64,000 bases of DNA from an uncultured Nitrosospira sp. (lineage in GTDB: Bacteria > Nitrospirota > Nitrospiria > Nitrospirales > Nitrospiraceae), in contig CAADGK010000015.1 of assembly GCA_900696515.1 (NCBI GenBank), positions 186,001 to 250,000 on the forward strand, read 5' to 3'. Positions 38,535 to 46,548 of the stretch are shown here, piece after piece. The notes beneath the pieces are model-generated. The model did not search any database. It was not told the DNA's origin and saw only the letters and a program-made list of their open reading frames with translations. The translations under genes were made by a program, and so were the position numbers. The first letter of the stretch is position 1; each line of letters opens with the position of its first letter.

Positions 38535-40084
38535 GTCTCTGGCTGCTGATACTCATCCCTATTCTTGCCGCGCCTGTCGCATGGATGGGACAGCAATGGT
38601 CTCGCTCGGCCCCTCGTTGGATCACACTCGGGGCCTTGTCCGTTGACGGTCTCCTTGCGCTGTCACTCGGGACCGGAGATCACGCAACTCAGGCCTCAGG
38701 CCATGTGGCATGGCTCGTCGAAAGCCGCTTCAGCTGGATTCCCCATTGGGGCATCAGTCTGCATCTGGGGCTTGATGGGCTCAGCCTGATCCTGATCGTA
38801 TTAACGGTCTTCGTCGGCGTCGTCGCGACGGTGGCTTCCTGGACAGAAATTCAAAACCGCGTCGGACTGTTTCATTGCAACGTCCTGCTCGCCCTCGGCG
38901 GTGTAATCGGGGTGTTCTTGGCGATCGATTTGTTTCTGTTTTTCTTTTTTTGGGAACTCATGCTGGTCCCCATGTATCTGTTGATCGTGATTTGGGGCCA
39001 TGCACAGCGCCGGCACGCCTCCTTTAAATTCTTTTTATTTACCCAGGCCGGGAGCCTCGTGTTGCTGGTGGCGATTGTGGCCCTTGCGCTCCTGCATCAA
39101 CAGGCGACAGGCCATCCGAGTTTCGACTATGCCGATTTGATGGAACTGACCCTGAGCCCCGAGATGGCCCGATGGTTGATGCTGGCCTTTCTCATCGGGT
39201 TTCTCGTAAAGCTGCCGGCTCCACCTTTTCATACCTGGCTGCCGGATACCTACACAGAAGCGCCAACCGGCGCCACGATCATCCTCGCCGGAATTCTAGC
39301 GAAAACCGGCGCCTATGGTCTGTTACGGTTCACGATTCCGATGTTTCCCGAAGCGATGCACGAATTCACGCCCATGGCGATGGGGCTTGGGGTTGTCGGG
39401 ATTCTCTATGCCGCGTTATTGGCCTGTGCGCAAACAGATATCAAGCGACTGGTGGCCTACAGCAGCATCAGCCACATGGGCTTTATTCTGCTCGGTGCCT
39501 TCGCCGGGACGGAGTTGGCCCTCCAAGGGGTTGTGATGCAGATGGTGGCGCATGGGTTGAGTACCGCCGGACTCTTCCTGGTGGCTGGGGCTCTGGAAGA
39601 ACGCTATCAGACCAGGGAGATGGGCCAGATGGGAGGACTGTGGGCGGTGACGCCACGTCTGGCCACGATGACACTCGTTTTTGCCTGTGCAACATTGGGA
39701 TTGCCGGGGATGGCCAATTTCATCGGCGAGTTTCTCATCCTGTTCGGATCCTATGCGACTCAACCGCTCATGATCATCCTGGCATCGCTGGGGATGGTCA
39801 TGGCAGCCATTTACTCATTGGGTATGATGCAACGCACCTTCTTTGGGCGGCAGCAAGACACCCGTTCGGTTCATGACCTGTCGAACGTTGCATTTGTAAC
39901 CGTTCTGTTGATCGCAGCCCTCCAGATCTATTTGGGGTTATATCCGAGGGCCGTATTGAGCACGGCGCAACCGGTCATGAACCAACTGGTACAAGCCGCA
40001 GCGTCGTCACCCACGATGCCGCATCCACCGTCAGAGTCCTTGTTGTCATCCCATCTCACGACTTCACAGGGGAGCACCCCATGA
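38531..40084 (+). CDS. nuoM: NADH-quinone oxidoreductase subunit M
   Basis: 517 residues from the ATG overlapping the nuoL stop; an earlier in-frame ATG at 38408 lies deep in nuoL and is rejected. About 14 membrane helices. The family core is seen in LFLFFFFWELMLVPMYLLIVIWG (conserved Glu), FLVKLPAPPFHTWLPDTYTEAPTGATIILAGILAKTGAYGLLRF and QTDIKRLVAYSSISHMGFILLG. Second antiporter-like pump. The C-terminus is extended by a Ser/Pro-rich tail. The stop overlaps the nuoN start. Confidence 0.95.
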
Positions 40085-41568
40085 GTCTCCATGATTTCAT
40101 CGCCCTGTCCCCCATCCTTACCATCGGGGCATTTTCCCTTGTGACGATGCTGGCCATTGCTTTTCAGCGACACCATGCCCGCATCGCGAGCTTCGCATTG
40201 CTCTCATGCCTCTTCACGCTGGCGACCGTACCCTGGGCGGCCACGGCAGCCCCACGAACCGTGACGACCTTGCTGGTCGTGGATCGACATGCGTTGTTGT
40301 ACATGGGACTGATCTTGACGGCCACGATGGTCATCATCGCCTTGTCGTACCGATATTTGATGGTCCAGTTTCGTGAAGAGGAAGGGGTAGAGGAGTACTA
40401 TCTGCTCCTTCTGCTGGCTACCTTCGGGGGATTGGTCCTCACCACGGCGGCACACTTTGTGTCGTTTTTCCTGGGGTTCGAACTCCTCGGTCTGTCACTC
40501 TGTAGTCTGATCGGGTACCTACGCACGAGACGCCATCCGCTCGAAGCCGCGGTGAAATATCTGCTCTTGTCCATCACGGCGTCAGCGCTCCTCTTGTTCG
40601 GTCTTGCGCTGTTGTATTTTGAAAGCGGCGCCATGACGTTTCAGGGAGTGGGAGCTATCCTGAAACAGACGCATTCTGTTTCTGCTCTGTGGTTGGGGGG
40701 ATTAGTCCTGGTGCTGGTTGGGATTGCCTTAAAGCTCGGGCTCGCCCCGTTTCACATGTGGATTCCTGATGTGTATCAGGGAGCGCCGACGCCCATCACG
40801 ACCTATATCGCGACCGTCTCCAAGGCGGCGTTGGTGGCTCTGCTGCTACGATTTGCTACTGAGGTGGGTGTGTTAGAACTCCCGGCCGTGGCCCATCTAT
40901 TCAGCCTTCTGGCCGTGGTATCCATGGTCACAGGGAATGTCTTGGCGCTCCTGCAACAGAATGTGAAACGGCTCCTGGCCTATTCCTCGATCGCCCACTT
41001 TGGCTATGTGTTGGTCGCGCTGCTGGCCGGTGGCCCCCCCGCTGCTGAAGCCGTCACCTTTTATGTGATCGTCTACTGTGCCATGTCGTTAGGGGCCTTT
41101 GGCGTGGTGACGGTGTATTCGAGCGAGGGAGGGGACAAGAATCGGGTTGAGGACTATCAAGGGTTGTTCTGGACGCGTCCCTGGCTCGCCGCCATGCTGG
41201 CACTGAGCCTGCTGTCGCTGGCCGGGATTCCAGTGACGGCAGGATTCATTGGGAAGTTTTATGCGATCATGGCAGGTATTGATGCCGGTCTCTTGTGGCT
41301 TGTCCTGGCACTGATTGGAAACAGCGTCGTGAGTCTCTACTATTATCTTCGACTGTTCGTGACCCTGTTCAGTGAAGTGGCAGAACAGGATACAGCCCCT
41401 CAAGCGGCAGCAATACAGAGACCGGAGTTCGTCAATTGGACGACCATCTGCTCACTCGGTTTTGTCGCATCGATCATCCTCCTTTTGGGCGTCTATCCAG
41501 AACCACTGATTCACCTCATCCGTGATTCTGTCAGCAACCTGCTCATGGTTGCTATGCAGAGACCATGA
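40081..41568 (+). CDS. nuoN: NADH-quinone oxidoreductase subunit N
   Basis: 495 residues, about 14 membrane helices. Core segments are FFLGFELLGLSLCSLIGY (conserved Glu), KLGLAPFHMWIPDVYQGAPTPITTYIATVSKAALVALLLRF and QQNVKRLLAYSSIAHFGYVLVAL. Third antiporter-like subunit and the last gene of the operon. It starts inside the nuoM stop. After it the sequence loses coding character, and a foreign block begins about 240 bases on. Confidence 0.95.
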   Translation: MSLHDFIALSPILTIGAFSLVTMLAIAFQRHHARIASFALLSCLFTLATVPWAATAAPRTVTTLLVVDRHALLYMGLILTATMVIIALSYRYLMVQFREEEGVEEYYLLLLLATFGGLVLTTAAHFVSFFLGFELLGLSLCSLIGYLRTRRHPLEAAVKYLLLSITASALLLFGLALLYFESGAMTFQGVGAILKQTHSVSALWLGGLVLVLVGIALKLGLAPFHMWIPDVYQGAPTPITTYIATVSKAALVALLLRFATEVGVLELPAVAHLFSLLAVVSMVTGNVLALLQQNVKRLLAYSSIAHFGYVLVALLAGGPPAAEAVTFYVIVYCAMSLGAFGVVTVYSSEGGDKNRVEDYQGLFWTRPWLAAMLALSLLSLAGIPVTAGFIGKFYAIMAGIDAGLLWLVLALIGNSVVSLYYYLRLFVTLFSEVAEQDTAPQAAAIQRPEFVNWTTICSLGFVASIILLLGVYPEPLIHLIRDSVSNLLMVAMQRP

Positions 41569-41809
41569 TCCAGTACTCGCGCCATTGGCGGGGGTTGCAT
41601 GAGTCGAGCAACAGGGTAGAGACTCACGCATAGCCATTCTCTCCTACAGCCCCATTGTGTCTATCAGCGTATGACTCTAGAACATGACCCTAGTCATGTG
41701 CACAAGAGTCAAGTTGTCAAAGCCTGAACCTATTTCCCCCAATTTCCCCTGTGGGGTGAGCGTTAGTGGCAAGTGGGTGGGATCAGACTTGTCGTCAAAA
41801 CGGGACAAA
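41569..41809. other. Non-coding stretch after nuoN
   Basis: Together with the attC-like site that follows, this makes a 361-base gene-free stretch. It holds a perfect palindrome, ACATGAC-CCTA-GTCATGT at 41682-41699, which may end transcription of nuo or be a binding site, though no T run follows. No open frame worth reporting is seen. Confidence 0.45.
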
Positions 41810-41877
41810 CTCTAAGCCACGAAAACGCTCAGAAAACGGGCCGCGTATCCACTTCTCCACGGCACGCACTGTTAGGC
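41810..41877 (-). repeat. Degenerate attC-like site after the DUF2971 gene
   Basis: Reading the minus strand, GCCTAAC (41877-41871) fits the R'' core of an integron attC site, and 68 bases on CTTAGAG replaces the expected GTTRRRY. The arms pair only weakly. It is placed 53 bases after the stop of the DUF2971 gene, where an attC belongs. Taken alone it would not be called. Confidence 0.3.
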
Positions 41878-41929
41878 GACCTGAACGTAGAGAAGCTTGT
41901 TGTCGCGACATTTTCAATCTCCTATGTAC

Positions 41930-42844
41930 TCATAGCTGCCTGACATTTATACAATACAATCTTTCATCCACTTGTGCTTGGAAAAACTTCACATGTCTCA
42001 ACTCACGATTGTTTCCTGCGATCTCTATGAGCCGATCTCTATCGTCGCGCGACATCCGCACACCCAAAATGATGCGATTGAACGCTGATGGAGGAATGTC
42101 GAACAAAATGATTGGAAGACCAAACGCATCCCGTGGGGCATCCTCGGAACTCTTGACGGGTAAGGGCGTCAGCAGTCTCCACTCTTTTTCATGCTTCCAG
42201 TGAAGACTTTTCGTTAGATGAAATCGCATATTCCAATCGTCTCCCGCCACGATTGTCGGGCGTTCGTCGCTGTAATGGACCTTTCGAACGCCAAACCCAG
42301 TCTGCATGAAAAACTCGTGATGGATGTTAAAACCGATGACAAAGCCTGCGTGACTGCGCGAGTATATTCCCCACATCAATATATCATCATTAACTTCGGT
42401 GAGTGACAAAATACCAAGCAGTCTATCAAAGACCCACTGCACTGAAAATCGAGCACTGGGATGCTCATTGGCGTGCACCTCAGCGAGCCCTTGGCTAATC
42501 ACGTCACGAGCAGTTCTATACGCGGCAATGAAATTACTATTCACATCCTCGAGCGTCCATTCTCGACTTTCGTACCCTTTTACGTACAAAGCTTCATGGA
42601 TCGCATGAATAACTCCTGGCAGGTGCTCATTTCGTCTGAGCTTTTCCAATATTTCTTCGTCGGAGCCGTAAGGGGCTTCATGCGGATAACCCTCAAACGG
42701 ATCATTGAACGAACCAGGAGGACTCATGCGAATCCGATGGTGTTGGAGAATATCCACTCTCTCAGGTACCACGTACTTATAAAGGATTTCTGGTGGGGTA
42801 GGGTCATTCCCGTCAACATTCGAAAGGCGCCTTATAAGGCTCAT
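41930..42844 (-). CDS. DUF2971 domain-containing protein
   Basis: 304 residues. It matches the DUF2971 pattern: LYKYVVPERVDILQHHRIRMSPPGSFNDPFEGYP at the N-terminus, DDILMWGIYSRSHAGFVIGFN in the centre and a closing KHEKEWRLLTPL. The function of this family is not established; members are common in genomic islands and near defence genes. The codon choice is more A/T-rich than that of the flanking nuo genes, which suggests transfer. No signal peptide, so cytoplasmic. It lies in a probable integron cassette between attC-like sites at 42947-43034 and 41810-41877. Confidence 0.75.
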   Translation of the reverse strand: MSLIRRLSNVDGNDPTPPEILYKYVVPERVDILQHHRIRMSPPGSFNDPFEGYPHEAPYGSDEEILEKLRRNEHLPGVIHAIHEALYVKGYESREWTLEDVNSNFIAAYRTARDVISQGLAEVHANEHPSARFSVQWVFDRLLGILSLTEVNDDILMWGIYSRSHAGFVIGFNIHHEFFMQTGFGVRKVHYSDERPTIVAGDDWNMRFHLTKSLHWKHEKEWRLLTPLPVKSSEDAPRDAFGLPIILFDIPPSAFNRIILGVRMSRDDRDRLIEIAGNNRELRHVKFFQAQVDERLYCINVRQL

Positions 42845-42892
42845 AACAGAATGATTGTGTGAGCTACAGAATTTACATCAACACGGTGGTGC

Positions 42893-42909
42893 GCCTAAGT
42901 ATGTTAGGC
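42893..42909. repeat. Short perfect hairpin GCCTAA/TTAGGC
   Basis: GCCTAA, a five-base loop and TTAGGC lie just upstream of the DUF2971 gene. The arms are the same sequence as the attC core ends nearby, so this could be a remnant of a collapsed site or simply a small hairpin. Confidence 0.3.
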
Positions 42910-42946
42910 CCATCCGCATACGAGCCAGATCTACCGGATACTGTCC

Positions 42947-43034
42947 GCATAACAAGCCACATCTGTTCGCAAAAATTGGGCTTCAGGCAATGACCCCATA
43001 TAATGAGCGGTCGGTCTGTAGCTTCAAGTTAGGC
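42947..43034 (-). repeat. attC-like recombination site overlapping the DUF2283 stop
   Basis: On the minus strand GCCTAAC (43034-43028) contains the TAA stop of the DUF2283 gene, a frequent feature of integron cassettes. The site ends 88 bases on with GTTATGC (42953-42947), the end sequence seen in Vibrio cassette sites. The inner arms pair as TAAC...AAGCTACA against TGTGGCTTGTTA with extra unpaired bases, as expected for a folded attC. Not canonical at every base. Confidence 0.45.
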
Positions 43035-43247
43035 GGAAACGGTCTGCACAACCAGTGGCAGCTTGCTGAGCGTGAGCTGTTTCAGCTCGACCCTTCGGCT
43101 CGCGTTGTCGATGTCGATCCCCACAAGATGTCCCGCGGCATCGTAATCGAGAACGACACCTTCAGTGATCTCTCGACTTTCGACACTCGGCTGCTCTGCA
43201 AGATCGATATACAGCGAATCGGTATCGGGATAATAATTGAGCTTCAT
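43029..43247 (-). CDS. DUF2283 domain-containing small protein
   Basis: 72 residues: YYPDTDSLYIDLAEQPS, then EITEGVVLDYDAAGHLVGIDIDNAS match DUF2283 clearly. Such proteins are usually encoded next to DUF4258 proteins and have been considered antitoxin-like; no activity is proven. Here the start codon overlaps (ATGA) the end of a broken DUF4258 gene, and the stop codon lies in an attC-like site. The unit therefore looks like an integron cassette in which one partner has been lost. Confidence 0.8.
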   Translation of the reverse strand: MKLNYYPDTDSLYIDLAEQPSVESREITEGVVLDYDAAGHLVGIDIDNASRRVELKQLTLSKLPLVVQTVSA

Positions 43248-43389
43248 GGTTTGAACCCTCGGTCTGGAAAAGCGTCGTGTATTGTGGTCTTATCTTCGAG
43301 CGTAATCACCACCACCATTCCTTCTTCAGGTGCGGACGCTTTCGCAGCACTTCCTTTTCGACATATTCGGTGAAGGTGTACTGCACCAT
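43244..43389 (-). pseudogene. Broken DUF4258 gene with internal deletion
   Basis: The minus strand begins with ATG and reads YTFTEYVEKEVLRKRP-HLKKEW, then hits a stop; another frame then reads VVITLEDKTTIHDAFPDRGF and ends in the ATGA that starts DUF2283. The two pieces match the beginning and the end of DUF4258 proteins, whose middle (about 30-35 residues between the KEW and the VVTLED motif) is missing. This shows a deletion with a frame change. The family call rests on my recollection of these two motifs. Confidence 0.6.
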
Positions 43390-43432
43390 CGACCATACAA
43401 TAGCGCATTCCCACAGGACTCGCCAGTCTTCG

Positions 43433-43562
43433 GCCTAACGTTGCAGCTCACCCGCGCCTGCTACAGAAAAGGGGATAGGTCGGTTTCCCAGATGGACGAA
43501 GACCTATGCCGCATCCATTGGCATCGGCCGTGAACGTACGAGGATGAGCTGTACGGTTTGAT
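43433..43562 (-). repeat. attC-like site after the hypothetical gene at 43.6 kb
   Basis: The minus strand ends in GAGCTGCAACGTTAGGC (GTTAGGC at 43439-43433 fits the R' core). About 110 bases upstream lies AAACCGTACAGCTC, which matches the reverse complement of that end in 10 of 13 bases, including CAGCTC. The site is 50 bases after the stop of the gene at 43612-44298. Length is within the attC range. The R'' core ATCAAAC is imperfect. Confidence 0.45.
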
Positions 43563-43611
43563 AACAGTGGTTCTTGCTTAGGTGAGTGAACTGAAAGGAG
43601 CCTAAGGCGGA

Positions 43612-44298
43612 TCAGTTCATCGGAATGATTGTTGCCGAGACTTCGTTCGGCAGTAGCAGGGTGGCCACCGCGCGGTTCTGTTCGTCTGGTTGAATCAACG
43701 CGAACAGCGGCACTGGCTGAGGGACTTCTCCTGGCGGCATCGATAGCATCGCCGGGAAGTCGATCAACGGCGAGAGTGTCGTCTGGCTCGCGATACGCAA
43801 CCGAAAGGCCATCAAAACATCACGCAACCGTTGAGCTTTCTCTTCATCCGAGATCGACTCACTGGGTGCAATTCCAACCTCCCAGAGCGGCTTCGTCACT
43901 GTGACGGGAAACGTCAGGCCGAGTTTTTGTGCGACCGTCGACACATCAATCAATAGTCCTGCTTGGATAGCCTGTTGGCGATTCGCGGTCAGCTGTTTGG
44001 CTGACATATCGGTGACTGGTTCCAGTTGATTCTCGAAGGTTGCCGATTGTTCAGGCTTCGGATCTTCTACCGTCGGAGCCGTCACTGGAGACTCCGCTTG
44101 AACGTGATTGCTTGGGCTGTTTTCATCCCGTCCGACAAGAGGTTCATTCGGAAGAGAAGGAAGCGCGTGGATGAGTCCTTCGTAGACTCGCTTGGCCGCT
44201 TCGGACCACGTGGGATTCAATGGACGGCCGGCAAACGCCGCGTCTGCAGCCTTTCGCTCATCATGGGTCAGGATTCGTGGGGTGCGTGTTGTATCCAT
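43612..44298 (-). CDS. Hypothetical protein, possible cassette-borne
   Basis: 228 residues from the ATG at 44298; the frame is open to 44460 but the upstream part has no protein-like character. Residues 1-45 (ILTHDERKAADAAFAGRPLNPTWSEAAKRVYEGL) look like a compact helical domain; about 46-105 are Pro/Glu/Ser-rich and probably disordered; about 110-228 are globular (QAIQAGLLIDVSTVAQKLGLTFPVTVTKPLWEVG, then RDVLMAFRLRIA). No family is recognised. No signal peptide or membrane segment. It is the furthest upstream of the three minus-strand units with attC-like sites behind them. Confidence 0.6.
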   Translation of the reverse strand: MDTTRTPRILTHDERKAADAAFAGRPLNPTWSEAAKRVYEGLIHALPSLPNEPLVGRDENSPSNHVQAESPVTAPTVEDPKPEQSATFENQLEPVTDMSAKQLTANRQQAIQAGLLIDVSTVAQKLGLTFPVTVTKPLWEVGIAPSESISDEEKAQRLRDVLMAFRLRIASQTTLSPLIDFPAMLSMPPGEVPQPVPLFALIQPDEQNRAVATLLLPNEVSATIIPMN

Positions 44299-44610
44299 GG
44301 TAGGGGAGATAATCCTGGACACCCGCAAGTCAAGGGGCGACTCGGATGGGCGGTGGACTTTCATGGAAAAAACATAATGACTCCAAGCAGATAGGTCAGG
44401 GCGACAGCGCGGGTGTCCTCGCGGATCGATCAGCCCTGATTCCCCAACAAATACCGCCAATGGCCTACCAATGAGAACAATCGAGAGGTTGCTGGTCCCA
44501 TTTCCCTGAATGAACGTAACAAGATAGACCAGATAGACCCAATAACCAGACAGACCGTTTCGTTCTTTGTGAAGGTGAAGGGTTCAAAACCCGCGTGCTA
44601 TAGTCCCGCC
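44299..44610. other. Divergent intergenic region with AGATAGACC repeats
   Basis: A region of 312 bases between the hypothetical gene (minus) and the J-domain gene (plus). At 44522-44556 it holds three near-copies of a 9-base unit (AGATAGACC twice, AGACAGACC once), related to the run before nuoI. Promoters for both genes should lie here; no strong -35/-10 pair was found by eye. Confidence 0.4.
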
Positions 44611-45249
44611 ATGGCGAGAATTGATTACTATCGGATCCTGGGCGTTTCCCGAGAAGCTTCGGACGAGGACATCAAGAAGGCCTATCGGAAGCTGGTGTTT
44701 GAGCACCATCCCGATCGGAACCCTGAGAAGGCCGATGCTGAGGAGCGCATCAGAGAGATCAATGTTGCCTATGAAATGGTCGGCGATCCGGAGAAACGCC
44801 GAACCTATGATCGGTTGGCTTGGGGGAACGAGCCACGCGCCGAAGCCGTTGATCCGGGCATTATTCTTCAGGACCTTGAACTTAAACTATTTGATGAAGG
44901 GCGAAAGGAGTTCTTCTCAATCTTCATGAAAGATGTCACACGCGTGAAGGCGGAGCTTGCGATTGTCCGTGAGCGCACGGTGGCTGAGCAGGGCTACGAT
45001 TCGTTTCTGGAACCGATCGTGCAGTCGCGGGCATCTGAAATCATGAACGAGGTTGTGACGGAAGAGATGAAGCAGCGGAGCCAACGGCTCATCGTGGTGG
45101 CCGCTGACATGCTGCTGTCTCAAGGTGTTGCCAAGCGCAGCGATGACCGAGGGATTCGCTCACTTCGCGCTCGACTCACCGAGAGTTTTCACAAAGGCCG
45201 GATCCACGGCTATGCGTCGGCACTGGAACTATTCTACGAGAGACGGTAA
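44611..45249 (+). CDS. J-domain protein with uncharacterised C-terminal domain
   Basis: 212 residues from the ATG at 44611. Residues 3-68 are a canonical J-domain (DYYRILGVSREASDEDIKKAYRKL, HHPDRN with the His-Pro-Asp tripeptide, and the closing DPEKRRTYDRL), which stimulates an Hsp70 ATPase. The usual Gly/Phe region, zinc fingers and DnaJ client-binding domain are absent. The C-terminal 130 residues are predicted all-helical and match no family I know. It may target a DnaK to a special client. The gene converges on the amidohydrolase gene across a heptad inverted repeat. Confidence 0.85.
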   Translation: MARIDYYRILGVSREASDEDIKKAYRKLVFEHHPDRNPEKADAEERIREINVAYEMVGDPEKRRTYDRLAWGNEPRAEAVDPGIILQDLELKLFDEGRKEFFSIFMKDVTRVKAELAIVRERTVAEQGYDSFLEPIVQSRASEIMNEVVTEEMKQRSQRLIVVAADMLLSQGVAKRSDDRGIRSLRARLTESFHKGRIHGYASALELFYERR

Positions 45250-45260
45250 CTAAAAAATGG

Positions 45261-45345
45261 TGAGTTGTTAATTTTAAATGTTGAGTTGAGAGATTGCTGC
45301 CTGTGATCGTAGAACTCGTCACTCAATACTCACAATTCAACACTT
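45261..45345. repeat. Heptad-periodic inverted repeat between convergent genes
   Basis: The left arm (45261-45291) has units close to GTGAGTT, GTTAATT, GTTGAGT; the right arm (45314-45345) has ACTCGTC, ACTCAAT, ACTCACA, ATTCAAC. They are reverse-complementary in the same 7-bp phase. The right arm runs slightly into the end of the amidohydrolase gene. It could act as a two-way terminator. Confidence 0.7.
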
Positions 45346-46545
45346 CGAGAGTGGCCCCGCCACAAACTTCCCGGCTTTCATGACCCCCACAATCTTGTCC
45401 CGGTCTCGAAGGATCTCGATCCGTCGAAGGGGATTTCCGTTCAGAATCACCAGATCGGCTTCCATTCCCCGTTTCAGGGTCCCGACTGAGTCTTGGATTC
45501 CAATTAAGCGTGCTGCTATGGCAGTCGAGGCGATGATTGTGTCCATAGGAGACATACCCAGGGCGACCATCCGCTCCAATTCCTGTGCATTCTCCCCATG
45601 GTAATTGAATGGCGTTCCTGCGTCAGTGCCCATCGCAATGAACATACCGCTTTCATAGGCCTGTTTGAAGGACGCTTTGTGTCGTTTCGTCATCGCTTTG
45701 GCTTTTGCCAACGCGCTTTCCGGAATGCCGCAGCCAGGCCGGCAGGCTGCCGTTGTCGCTAAGGCTGACAGGGTCGGGACCATGTAGACGCCGTGGCGCT
45801 TCATCAACGCTCCTGATTCCTCATCCAATAGCGTGGCGTGCTCAATTGAGCGCGCACCGGCCTGAATCGCACGCTTCATTCCTGAGGCCCCGTGGGCATG
45901 GGCGGCTACTGGTTTCCCGGCCTGGCGCGCAGCATCCACGGCGGCAGCGAGTTCTTCTGCTGTCATTTGTGCATCGTCCGGCGAAGTGCCGGGGGTGAGC
46001 ACGCCTCCTGAGGCAATTACTTTGATCACCCCTGCACCGGCGGATATCTGTTGATCGACAACCTTTCTGACCTGGTCAACTCCCTCGACCTCCTGCCCGA
46101 TGAACCGTGCATGGCCACCGATCATGCAGATGGCCAGTCCGGCACCGATGATGCGAGGTCCTGGCGTCACGCCGGATTCGATAGCCTGTTTGAGGGAAAA
46201 GATTGAATGGTCACGAGAACCCACGTCCCGGACGGTCGTAAATCCCGCTTCAATCGTCGCCTGGGCGTGTCTGGCCGATTTGAGCAGGGTGTAGGAGGGG
46301 TGTTCGGACTCCAACGCGCTGACCACATCGGCTTCTCCTCCTAAACAAAGATGGACATGACAATCAATGAGTCCCGGGATCACGGTCAGGCCACGGCCGT
46401 TGAGACGGGTCGCGCCTTTCGGGATGCTCACATCGTTGCGTGGGCCGACCGCGACAATCTTCGTGCCACGCACGACGAGTCTCATGTGGTCGCGTACGGA
46501 TCCGGTCCCGTCAATAAGGCGAATCTGATCCATGGCAATCGTCAC
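45337..46545 (-). CDS. Metal-dependent amidohydrolase (imidazolonepropionase/prolidase-like)
   Basis: 402 residues, TIM-barrel amidohydrolase superfamily. Metal ligands are visible: DCHVHL after VIPGL, the carboxylated-Lys region GVIKVIASGG, AHAHG and SIEHAT for the two later His, and GTDAGTPF for the Asp. This pattern is the subgroup of Xaa-Pro dipeptidase and imidazolonepropionase-like hydrolases; the substrate is not decided. No signal peptide, so cytoplasmic. It starts three bases after the aminotransferase gene stop and is probably cotranscribed with it. Confidence 0.82.
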   Translation of the reverse strand: MTIAMDQIRLIDGTGSVRDHMRLVVRGTKIVAVGPRNDVSIPKGATRLNGRGLTVIPGLIDCHVHLCLGGEADVVSALESEHPSYTLLKSARHAQATIEAGFTTVRDVGSRDHSIFSLKQAIESGVTPGPRIIGAGLAICMIGGHARFIGQEVEGVDQVRKVVDQQISAGAGVIKVIASGGVLTPGTSPDDAQMTAEELAAAVDAARQAGKPVAAHAHGASGMKRAIQAGARSIEHATLLDEESGALMKRHGVYMVPTLSALATTAACRPGCGIPESALAKAKAMTKRHKASFKQAYESGMFIAMGTDAGTPFNYHGENAQELERMVALGMSPMDTIIASTAIAARLIGIQDSVGTLKRGMEADLVILNGNPLRRIEILRDRDKIVGVMKAGKFVAGPLSKC

Positions 46546-46548
46546 GAT

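Noticed and set aside
43577-43606. Terminator after the hypothetical gene at 43.6 kb
   Set aside because: CTTAGG and CCTAAG pair for six bases across an 18-base loop and no T run follows on the minus strand; too weak to call.
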